From: Mesorhizobium ciceri WSM4083
Lineage (GTDB): Bacteria > Pseudomonadota > Alphaproteobacteria > Rhizobiales > Rhizobiaceae
DNA: 64,000 nucleotides
NCBI RefSeq assembly: GCF_000519305.1
Contig: NZ_KI912610.1
Location: 1,087,949-1,151,948, forward strand
Direction: 5' to 3'
Each line of letters starts with the position of its first letter. Within the stretch, counting starts at the first letter, position 1. Under the pieces are notes generated by a model that was given only the letters and a program-made list of their open reading frames with translations, had not been told where the DNA came from and did not search any database. Positions 50,541 through 58,118 of the stretch are shown here, piece after piece. Both the position numbers and the translations under genes were made by a program.

Positions 50541-51467
50541 ATGAACTGGATCACCAATTACGTTCGCCCGAAGATCAATTCGATGCTCGGACGGCGCACC
50601 GACATGCCCGAGAACCTCTGGATCAAGGATCCGGAGACCGGCGAGATGGTGTTCCACAAGGATCTGGAATCCAACCAGTTCGTCATTCCCTCGTCCGGCC
50701 ATCATATGAAGATTTCGGCCAAGGAACGGCTGAAATTCTTCTTCGATGGCGGTAAATACGAGACCCTGGACAACCCCAAGGTGATGCAGGATCCGCTGAA
50801 ATTCCGCGACGAGAAGCGCTATGTCGACCGGTTGAAGGACGCCAAGGCCAAGACCGGCCTTGAGGACGCGATCATCAATGCGCTGGGCACCGTCGAGGGT
50901 CTGCCGGTGGTGGTCACGGTGCAGGACTTCGCCTTCATGGGCGGCTCGCTCGGCATGGCCGCCGGCGACGCCATCGTGCATGGCTTCGAAGTGGCCCTGC
51001 AGCGCAAGCGGCCGCTGATCCTGTTCGCCGCCTCCGGTGGCGCGCGCATGCAGGAAGGTATTTTGTCCCTAATGCAATTGCCGCGGACAACGGTCGGTGT
51101 CGACCGGCTGAAGGAAGCCGGCCTGCCCTACATCGTCGTTTTGACCAACCCGACCACGGGCGGCGTGACCGCCTCCTATGCCATGCTGGGCGACGTGCAC
51201 ATCGCCGAGCCCGGCGCGCTGATCGGCTTTGCCGGACCGCGCGTCATCGAACAGACGATCCGCGAGAAACTGCCCGACGGCTTCCAGCGCTCCGAATATC
51301 TGATGGAGCACGGCATGGTCGACATGGTGGTGTCGCGGCTGGAGCTGCGCGAAACCATATCGCGGCTGCTAAAAATGCTGCTCAAGCTGCCGGAGGAGCA
51401 AAAGCCGCTGGAGCCGGAAATCCTGCCGCCGGCGGTGGTCGCCGCGGAAGCTCGGCCGCAAGCCTGA
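50541..51467 (+). CDS. accD: Acetyl-CoA carboxylase carboxyltransferase beta subunit, zinc-finger cysteines absent
   Basis: A 308-residue AccD, which with AccA transfers the carboxyl group from biotin to acetyl-CoA to form malonyl-CoA. The carboxylase core is clear: FMGGSLGMAAGDA, FAASGGARMQEGILSLMQ, NPTTGGVTASYAMLGD, GFAGPRVIEQT. In E. coli an N-terminal C4 zinc ribbon is formed by two CxxC pairs. The aligned positions here read DPETG and VIPSSG, with no cysteine. GGAGCC lies before the ATG. Loss of these cysteines seems to be shared by alphaproteobacterial relatives. Confidence 0.96.
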   Translation: MNWITNYVRPKINSMLGRRTDMPENLWIKDPETGEMVFHKDLESNQFVIPSSGHHMKISAKERLKFFFDGGKYETLDNPKVMQDPLKFRDEKRYVDRLKDAKAKTGLEDAIINALGTVEGLPVVVTVQDFAFMGGSLGMAAGDAIVHGFEVALQRKRPLILFAASGGARMQEGILSLMQLPRTTVGVDRLKEAGLPYIVVLTNPTTGGVTASYAMLGDVHIAEPGALIGFAGPRVIEQTIREKLPDGFQRSEYLMEHGMVDMVVSRLELRETISRLLKMLLKLPEEQKPLEPEILPPAVVAAEARPQA

Positions 51468-51586
51468 AGCGACACGAAGCGCCGCGACCGCGATTGCACG
51501 GAGGCTTCGGCGCGCTGTAGCTTTTGATTGCCATGGCCATCCGAAACCGATTCTGGTTTTCACGGCTCATGCGCTAGGATTCTGCC

Positions 51587-52912
51587 ATGACGACGCTTGC
51601 CGCCGACCGCGAAATCGAAGCCCTGATGGCGCTTCATCCGAAAGGCTTCGACCTTTCGCTCGACCGCATTTCGCGGCTGCTGGAGCGGCTTGACAATCCG
51701 CAGGATCGGCTGCCGCCGGTCATCCACATCGCCGGCACCAACGGCAAAGGCTCGTGCGCCGCCTTTTCGCGCGCGCTGCTCGAGGCTGCGGACTACCGCG
51801 TCCATGTCCACACCTCGCCGCATCTGGTCCACTGGTATGAGCGTTACCGGCTGGCCGCCGATGGCGGCGGCAGGCTGGTCGAGGACAGGGTTTTCGCCGA
51901 TGCCATTGCTCGTGCGGCCAGAGCCAATGAAGGCGAGAAGATCACCGTCTTCGAGATCCTCACCGCCGTCACCTTCCTCTTGTTTTCCGAACACCAGGCC
52001 GACGCCGCCGTCATCGAGGTCGGGCTCGGCGGCCGCTTCGACGCGACCAATGTCGTCAAGGAGCCGGCCGTGTCGGTGATCATGCCGGTGTCGCTCGACC
52101 ACGAGGCCTATCTCGGCGACCGGGTCGAACTGATCGCGGCCGAAAAGGCCGGCATCATCAAGCCCGGCTGTCCGGTGGTCATCGGCGCGCAGGAGAGCGA
52201 AACGGCGCTGCAGGTGCTGATCGAAACCGCCGAGCGGCTTGAATGCCCCACCTTCGTCTACGGCCAGGACTTCCTTGCCTTCGAGGAAAACGGCCGCATG
52301 GTTTATCAGGACGAAGACGGGTTGATGGACCTGCCGCCGCCCAGGCTGCCCGGCCGCCACCAGTTCGCCAATGCGGCGGCGGCGATCGCCGCGGTCAAGG
52401 CGGCCGGTTTCGAGATCAGCCATCGCGCCGCCGAAAAGGCGATGATCAATGTCGCCTGGCCCGGCCGCATGCAGAAGCTCGTGCAGGGCCGGCTGGCCGA
52501 ACTGGCACCCAAGGGCGCTGATATCTGGCTCGACGGCGGCCACAATCCCGGTGCCGGCGTGGTGGTTGCCGAAGCGTTGGCCGAGCAGGAGGAGAAGAAC
52601 CCGCGTCCGCTGTTCCTCATCTCGGGCATGATCAACACCAAGGACCAGACCGGCTATTTCCGTGCCTTCAAGGGCCTCGCCCGGCATGTCTACACGGTGC
52701 CGGTGAGCCTGAGCGAGGCCGGCGTGCCTAACGACGAACTGGCGGTCCGCGCAACGGAAGCCGGGCTGACCGCCGAGCCGGTGAGTTCCGTCGCCAGCGC
52801 GCTGATGCTGCTGCGCGACACCTGGGACGGCCCGGCGCCACGCATCCTGATCAGCGGTTCGTTGTATCTGACCGGCGCGGTGCTGGCCGAGAACGGCACC
52901 CCGCCGACCTGA
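51587..52912 (+). CDS. folC: Bifunctional dihydrofolate/folylpolyglutamate synthase
   Basis: A 441-residue Mur-ligase-like enzyme that adds glutamate to dihydropteroate and then to folates. The ATP loop GTNGKGS is at 50-56. TSPHLVHWYERYR, EVGLGGRFDATNV and the C-terminal LDGGHNPGAG are diagnostic. AGGA precedes the ATG by 7 nt. It is the last member of the trpF-trpB-trpA-accD-folC group, 119 bp after accD. Confidence 0.96.
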   Translation: MTTLAADREIEALMALHPKGFDLSLDRISRLLERLDNPQDRLPPVIHIAGTNGKGSCAAFSRALLEAADYRVHVHTSPHLVHWYERYRLAADGGGRLVEDRVFADAIARAARANEGEKITVFEILTAVTFLLFSEHQADAAVIEVGLGGRFDATNVVKEPAVSVIMPVSLDHEAYLGDRVELIAAEKAGIIKPGCPVVIGAQESETALQVLIETAERLECPTFVYGQDFLAFEENGRMVYQDEDGLMDLPPPRLPGRHQFANAAAAIAAVKAAGFEISHRAAEKAMINVAWPGRMQKLVQGRLAELAPKGADIWLDGGHNPGAGVVVAEALAEQEEKNPRPLFLISGMINTKDQTGYFRAFKGLARHVYTVPVSLSEAGVPNDELAVRATEAGLTAEPVSSVASALMLLRDTWDGPAPRILISGSLYLTGAVLAENGTPPT

Positions 52913-52936
52913 GGTCGGATTTGCGAGGAACCCGTC

Positions 52937-53356
52937 ATGATCAAGGTCAAGCAGCTCGCCCACGTCTGCATCTTCGCGCATGACCTGGAGGCAACGCGAA
53001 GCTTCTATCGCGACGTGCTGGGCATGGATACGCGGTTCAATTTCCTGCGCGACGGCAAGATTTTCGGGTTCTACCTCGATTGCGGCGGCGGCAGCCATGT
53101 CGAGGTGTTTCAGAAGGACGGAGCCCGCTACAGCGAGCAGAACCAGATCAACCATTTCTGCCTTGAGGTGGAAAACATCGATGCTGCGATCGATCACATC
53201 AGATCGAACGGCATCGCCGTCACCTCAAAGAAACTGGCCTGCGATGACACTTTTCAGGCCTGGCTCCGCGATCCCGACGGCGTGAAGATCGAGCTGTTCG
53301 AATACACCGGCAAAAGCGCACAGTTCACAGGCGGCGACCGCATCGCCGACTGGTGA
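52937..53356 (+). CDS. VOC-superfamily (glyoxalase-like) protein
   Basis: A 139-residue paired beta-alpha-beta-beta-beta protein of the vicinal oxygen chelate group. H9 (QLAHVCIF), a histidine in HFCLEVENIDAAIDHI and E near the end (KIELFEY) look like metal ligands. Members include glyoxalase I, dioxygenases and resistance proteins. GAGGA precedes the ATG. It follows folC by 24 bp on the same strand and may be co-transcribed, without an evident functional tie. Confidence 0.87.
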   Translation: MIKVKQLAHVCIFAHDLEATRSFYRDVLGMDTRFNFLRDGKIFGFYLDCGGGSHVEVFQKDGARYSEQNQINHFCLEVENIDAAIDHIRSNGIAVTSKKLACDDTFQAWLRDPDGVKIELFEYTGKSAQFTGGDRIADW

Positions 53357-53429
53357 GACCAGCCAAGCCATGACACCGCATCAGGCGCCTTTCTAAGGGT
53401 CTCTGAAATCACAATGGTATCGATGAAAA

Positions 53430-53678
53430 TCAAAGCTCCGTCCCTGTATGGACCTTGCCGCTTTCCCGGATGATTGCTTCGAGATCGATGTCAACGCTGA
53501 TGCTTGCCGTCAGGCGGGAGTAGAAGAGGGAGGCCGGTTCTCGCCCGGCCTCCCGAATCTCATAGGATTCAAGTGCGCGTTCGACGATATCAGCTATTGA
53601 ACGGTTTTCGCGACGAGCGAGTCGATAAGCAAGATCTCGTGCTTTTGCGCTGCGGACGGAAAGCTGGGGTTCGGCCAT
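53430..53678 (-). CDS. VapB-type antitoxin without a toxin partner
   Basis: An 82-residue protein resembling the PSK/Rv0623-like antitoxin family: QLSVRSAKARDLAYRLARRENRSIADIVERALESYE, a DNA-binding and dimerisation start, then a C-terminal toxin-binding tail. GGGGAG precedes the ATG. Such genes normally have a PIN-toxin gene directly downstream on the same strand. Here the downstream side holds only 73 bp before the convergent VOC gene, so the antitoxin is orphaned. A palindromic candidate operator lies 65-82 bp upstream. Confidence 0.82.
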   Translation of the reverse strand: MAEPQLSVRSAKARDLAYRLARRENRSIADIVERALESYEIREAGREPASLFYSRLTASISVDIDLEAIIRESGKVHTGTEL

Positions 53679-53742
53679 GTCAAACTCCCCTTTTTAGAAA
53701 GATAAAGATATGGCTTCTCGGGGCTTGCCATCAAGATAGCAC

Positions 53743-53760
53743 GTGATGGCATGCCATCAC
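53743..53760. promoter_or_regulatory. 18-bp palindrome upstream of the orphan antitoxin
   Basis: GTGATGGCATGCCATCAC is a perfect palindrome. A third half-site, TTGCCATCAA, lies at 53725-53734. It covers the cupin gene stop codon and lies upstream of the antitoxin, where an autorepression operator would be expected. Confidence 0.5.
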
Positions 53761-54038
53761 TTCAACTCAATCTCGATAAAAGCGTATTCGCCTTCGTTGG
53801 CGTTGATGACGTCGTGCTCGACGCCTTCCTTGCGGAAATAGGGCGCGCCCTTCTTCATCTCGGCAAAGGATTCGCCGTCCTTGGTCAACAGCTTCACCTT
53901 GCCGTCCATCAGCGGCACGACGACATAGTCGTGGCCGTGGCGATGCCAGCCGGTGTTCTCACCCGGCGCGAAGCGGTATTCGGTGACGATGACGCGCTCA
54001 TTGTCGATGAAGACGGTGGCCTTGGCGGATCCGGTCAT
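53757..54038 (-). CDS. Small cupin-domain protein
   Basis: A 93-residue single cupin barrel. The metal-binding motif is GWHRHGHDYVVVP, with later HDVINANEGEYAFIEIELK. It is soluble, with no other domain. GGGAGAAAC precedes the ATG at 54038; upstream in-frame codons to 54065 were rejected. Small cupins can be isomerases, dioxygenases or binding proteins, and the substrate is unknown. It stands upstream of, and in line with, the orphan antitoxin. Confidence 0.87.
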   Translation of the reverse strand: MTGSAKATVFIDNERVIVTEYRFAPGENTGWHRHGHDYVVVPLMDGKVKLLTKDGESFAEMKKGAPYFRKEGVEHDVINANEGEYAFIEIELK

Positions 54039-54146
54039 GTCGTTTCTCCCTGCTTCTGCTGCCAACAGAAGACATGGAGCGGCCGGACGTCAGGGCCAGA
54101 GCGGCTCAGCGCATGACCCAAGGACGCGCAGCGCTGTAGGCGACGC

Positions 54147-54176
54147 CAACAAAAAGCCCGGCGCGAGGCCGGGCTT
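54147..54176 (-). terminator. Intrinsic terminator of trxA
   Basis: AAGCCCGGC and GCCGGGCTT (54154-54162 and 54168-54176) are perfect arms with a 5-nt loop. On the minus strand they are followed by TTTGTTGG. Confidence 0.85.
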
Positions 54177-54199
54177 GATGATCACGAATTTCAGAAGGA

Positions 54200-54523
54200 T
54201 CAGGCGAGGTTGCCGTTGATCCAGTGCGACAGCGCTGTCTTAGGCGCCGCACCGACCTTCATGTCGGCCATTTCGCCGCCTTTGAAGATCATCAGCGTCG
54301 GGATCGAGCGCACGCCGAACTGGGCGGCAAGCTCCGGATTCTCGTCGATGTTGAGCTTGGCGATCTTGACCTTGGCGCCAAGTTCGGTGGCGATGTCTTC
54401 GAGCGCCGGAGCGATCATCTTGCAGGGACCGCACCATTCCGCCCAGAAATCGACGACGACCGGTACGTTGGCGTCAAGCACGTCAGCCTGGAAGTTGCTC
54501 TTGTCGACCTTCACGGTTGCCAT
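54200..54523 (-). CDS. trxA: Thioredoxin
   Basis: A 107-residue classical thioredoxin with the WCGPC active site (FWAEWCGPCKMIAP) and the cis-proline segment VRSIPTLMIF. It reduces disulfides in cytosolic proteins using thioredoxin reductase. The start at 54523 gives the standard ATVKVDKSNF; AAGGA is about 9 nt upstream. It follows addA by 76 bp in the same direction, the usual alphaproteobacterial order. Confidence 0.97.
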   Translation of the reverse strand: MATVKVDKSNFQADVLDANVPVVVDFWAEWCGPCKMIAPALEDIATELGAKVKIAKLNIDENPELAAQFGVRSIPTLMIFKGGEMADMKVGAAPKTALSHWINGNLA

Positions 54524-54599
54524 ATGGAAAAATCCTTTTGAAAGTTTTTGTCCCACCAAATGTGGTGGTGGTCGCGCCCTTCTTCAAGCAGGTGTTGTG

Positions 54600-57500
54600 T
54601 CACGCTCGCGTGAGTCGAGCAAGGGCGTCGTCCATGGCGCCGGCCGGCAGTTCGATCAGCCGCGGCGCCTCGGTGAACAGCAAGGCCGCCTTGACCGCGC
54701 GGCCGGGATAGAGCGGCTGCAACAGGGCGCGATAGAGCGCCAGCTGCAGGACGTAGGCCGGCGGAACCTCGGCAAGCGAGCCGGGCGCCGGCCGGTTGGT
54801 CTTGTAGTCGACGATCGAGACCGCGTCCGATGTCACGGCCAAACGGTCGATCTTGCCGGAAATCGAGCGCTTTTTGCCCTTTACCTCAAGGCTGCCCATG
54901 ATGGCGACCTCGGCGCGTGACGCCGGTGCAAACAACTGACCGAAGCCGGGATAGGCAAGGATCGATGTAACCGACGCCAGGGCCTTTTCACGCTCTGATG
55001 GCGGCCAGTCCGCACCGGTTCGCAAGAGATAGCGTTCTGCCGCGCCCGCGCGCTCGGGCTCGGCAATACCGGGCAGCATCTGCAGTAGTTTGTGCAGGGC
55101 AAGCCCGCGCAGCACGGCAAAGCCCGGCTCGGCATCGGCATCCAGCACCGGCGACGCCTTGTCGACCACGGCTTCCTTGCCTTCATCGATCAGCGCCGAG
55201 GCGCCCGATGGCGACAGCGGGCGCGGCAGATCCTCGAACGGCGGCAAAGGCCGAAACAGGGTCGACGGCAAAGGTCCGAAAGCATCTTTCGGCCGCGCCT
55301 GCTCGCTGGAAGCCAGTGCGACGGGCGGCAGCTTGGTGACATGGAAACGATGCACCGGTTCGCCACCGGCGGGATGCGGACGCTGTTCGCTCTCCGGAGC
55401 GCCGATCAGCGCGCAGCCGACGATCGAGTGCCAGGTGCCGGCGTTCGGCGCCCGCTTGCCGTGATAGCCGCAGACGATCAGCCGGTCCTCGGCACGGGTC
55501 ATGCCGACATAGAGCAGCCGGCGGTACTCGTCGTCGGCGAGTTCCCGTGCCCGCGCCGCCGCTGCTTTGGAAAAGCCGTTGGCGACGTCGCTCGCCGAAC
55601 GCCAGAGATAGCCTTTGCCGTCCCAGTTCGCGCCGGAGCCATCGAAAGGCATCAGACGCGGCAGATGCTGGTCGCTGAACGGTGCGGAACCGCCATCGAC
55701 CAGGAACACGACCGGCGCTTCCAGGCCCTTGGCGGCGTGCACGGTCATGACCCGGACCTCGTCGCGGGTCTGGTCCATCTCGCGCTTGATCTCGGGACCG
55801 GCGTTTTCCAGCGTCGACAGGAAGGCTTCCAGCCCCGGCAGGCCGGTTCGCTCCTCGGCAAGGCAGAAGCTCAGGAACTCGTCGAGAATGTCGCCGGCTT
55901 CGGGCCCAAGCCGCGCGATCATCTTTTTGCGCACGCCATCGCGCGCCAGAAGGCCAGCGTAAAACTCGAACACCGGTTTGAAGGCGGCCTCATCAGTCCA
56001 GATGTCGACCTGGGCGGCGATCTTCGCCAGTCTCTCGCTTTCGCCGGCGTGCTGTCGCAGCGACGCGATCAGCGACAGACCCGACGGCCGCTCAGCGGCG
56101 AGCGTGAAAAGCGTCTCTTCCGGCAGATCGAAGATCGGGCTGCGCAGCACGGCGGCGAGCGACAGATCGTCCTGCGGCTGGATGAGGAGGTGACCGAGCG
56201 CGATCAGGTCCTTGACCGCGATGTGACCTGGTAGGCTCAGCCGGTCGGCGCCGGCAACCGGAATGTCGCGGCGTTTGAGTGCGCGGGTCAGCGCATGGAC
56301 GAAGCGATCGCGCTTGCGCACCAGCACCAGCACGTCGCCCGGCCGCAGCCGCTTGCCGCGGCCTTCGATGATTTCGCCACTGCCGATCCAGCCGGCGATG
56401 GTGGCGGCGACGTTCTCGGCCACGCGCACCGCCGGCGCGTGCGCATGGTCGATGGCTTGCGTCCAGTCGTCGGGCTCATCGACGGCTTCAGTGCCGACCG
56501 ATGGCCATACCTCGACATAGCCCGGGGCGTCGGTGCGGATCGCCTGGTGGCGCAACGGATCGGGATCATGGCTGATGCCGCGCCGCACGGCTGGATCGGC
56601 GAAGACGCGGTCGACCGCGGTCAGAACATCGTCGGTCGAGCGGAACGACCAGGTCAGCTTGAGGTCGGCAAAGGACGCCTCGGCGTCACGGACCCTCCCT
56701 GCAAACAATAGGCGGCTGTCGGCGAAGGAATCCGGGGCGGCTCCTTGAAAGGAATAGATCGACTGCTTCTCGTCGCCGACGGCGAAGACCGTGCGATGGA
56801 CCCTGTCGCGCGCGCCAAAGCCGGCAAAGAATTCTTCCGCCAGCCGTTTCACCACTTCCCATTGATCCGGACTGGTGTCCTGCGCCTCGTCGAGCAGGAT
56901 ATGGTCGATGCCCTGGTCGAGCTTGTATTGTACCCAAGGGCCGGCGTCAGGCCGCGCCAGCAGGTTGACGGTGCGGGTGATCAGGTCGTTGAAGTCGAGA
57001 AAGCCGCGGCTGCGCTTCAGCATTTCGTAGCGGGCGATCAGCCAGCCGGCGATGGTCAGCGCCGCAGCCGTGCCTTCCAGCATCCGGAACAGGGCCAGCC
57101 GATCGGTGGTTTCGACGATGGCGTTGGCGGCCGAGAGATAGCGCTCCGCCAGATCCGGCAGCCGGTCGACCAGGGCCTTCTTGAAGGCCTTTGCCGGGTC
57201 GTAGGCGTCGCCATCGGTCTTGAGGAAGGCTCGCGCCAGCAGTTGCAGGCGGCGAATGGGATCGCCCTCGGCGAAAGCCTGCCGCGCATAGGGCAGGATG
57301 TTGTTCAGCACCGATCTGGCGTCGGTGGCCTCGGCGGCGTGGGCGAAGCCGGCAAAATAGTCGGGCAGGAAACCCGGCAACGGCCATACCGAAGCGGCTA
57401 TGCCCTCGGCCGTCTGGCCTGGATGGAAATGGAATTCGTCGAACAGGGCCTGGAAGCGCGTGCCATCATGCCCGACGGCGTCGATGAAATGGCGCAAGCC

Positions 57501-58118
57501 GTCGCGCTTGCGCACGATCTCACCCAACAAGGCGTCGAGCCCGGCTTCGCCGCCCCGATCGAGAATGGCGGCAAAAGCCTCGGCCAGATCCTTGTCACCG
57601 GCGGCTGTGCCGGAGATCATGTCGCGGCGCGCCGCGGCAAACAGCGACGCTTCCATCTGGCCGTCGAGCATCTCGAAATGGGCCGGGATGTTGGCCTCCA
57701 GCGGAAACTGGTGCAGCACCGATTCGCAGAAGGCATGGATGGTCTGGATCTTCAGCCCGCCGGGCGTTTCCAGCGCCTCGGCGAACAGGCGCCGCGCCCG
57801 GCGCATGGTCTCAAGATCGGGCCGGCGGCCTTCCAGCGCCTCGACCTTTGCCGCCAGCTCCGCGTCACCAAGCGTCGTCCACTCCGACAGGGTCGAAAAG
57901 ACCCGGTTCGACATGTTGGCGGCGGCGGCGCGCGTATAGGTCAGGCACAGGATCTTCGACGGATCGGTGCCGCGCAGCAGCAGCCGGATAACGCGCTGGG
58001 CCAGCACGTGGGTCTTGCCGGAGCCGGCATTCGCCGACACCCAGGCGGAATTGCCGGGATCGGCGGCACGGGCCTGGCTGTTCGCGGTGTCGCTGGGGAT
58101 GGGATAGGCCTTCTTCAT
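54600..58118 (-). CDS. addA: Double-strand break repair helicase-nuclease AddA
   Basis: A 1172-residue UvrD-like helicase with a RecB-type nuclease, the motor of AddAB. Walker A is VSANAGSGKTHVLAQR near residues 25-40. Helicase motifs II and III are in ILLDEAQDTSPDQWEVVK and FAVGDEKQSIYSFQGA. The C-terminal nuclease has SIVDYKTNRP. AddAB resects DNA ends and loads RecA, equivalent to RecBCD. The start at 58118 overlaps the addB stop by 4 nt; the frame upstream of it belongs to addB. Confidence 0.96.
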   Translation of the reverse strand: MKKAYPIPSDTANSQARAADPGNSAWVSANAGSGKTHVLAQRVIRLLLRGTDPSKILCLTYTRAAAANMSNRVFSTLSEWTTLGDAELAAKVEALEGRRPDLETMRRARRLFAEALETPGGLKIQTIHAFCESVLHQFPLEANIPAHFEMLDGQMEASLFAAARRDMISGTAAGDKDLAEAFAAILDRGGEAGLDALLGEIVRKRDGLRHFIDAVGHDGTRFQALFDEFHFHPGQTAEGIAASVWPLPGFLPDYFAGFAHAAEATDARSVLNNILPYARQAFAEGDPIRRLQLLARAFLKTDGDAYDPAKAFKKALVDRLPDLAERYLSAANAIVETTDRLALFRMLEGTAAALTIAGWLIARYEMLKRSRGFLDFNDLITRTVNLLARPDAGPWVQYKLDQGIDHILLDEAQDTSPDQWEVVKRLAEEFFAGFGARDRVHRTVFAVGDEKQSIYSFQGAAPDSFADSRLLFAGRVRDAEASFADLKLTWSFRSTDDVLTAVDRVFADPAVRRGISHDPDPLRHQAIRTDAPGYVEVWPSVGTEAVDEPDDWTQAIDHAHAPAVRVAENVAATIAGWIGSGEIIEGRGKRLRPGDVLVLVRKRDRFVHALTRALKRRDIPVAGADRLSLPGHIAVKDLIALGHLLIQPQDDLSLAAVLRSPIFDLPEETLFTLAAERPSGLSLIASLRQHAGESERLAKIAAQVDIWTDEAAFKPVFEFYAGLLARDGVRKKMIARLGPEAGDILDEFLSFCLAEERTGLPGLEAFLSTLENAGPEIKREMDQTRDEVRVMTVHAAKGLEAPVVFLVDGGSAPFSDQHLPRLMPFDGSGANWDGKGYLWRSASDVANGFSKAAAARARELADDEYRRLLYVGMTRAEDRLIVCGYHGKRAPNAGTWHSIVGCALIGAPESEQRPHPAGGEPVHRFHVTKLPPVALASSEQARPKDAFGPLPSTLFRPLPPFEDLPRPLSPSGASALIDEGKEAVVDKASPVLDADAEPGFAVLRGLALHKLLQMLPGIAEPERAGAAERYLLRTGADWPPSEREKALASVTSILAYPGFGQLFAPASRAEVAIMGSLEVKGKKRSISGKIDRLAVTSDAVSIVDYKTNRPAPGSLAEVPPAYVLQLALYRALLQPLYPGRAVKAALLFTEAPRLIELPAGAMDDALARLTRA

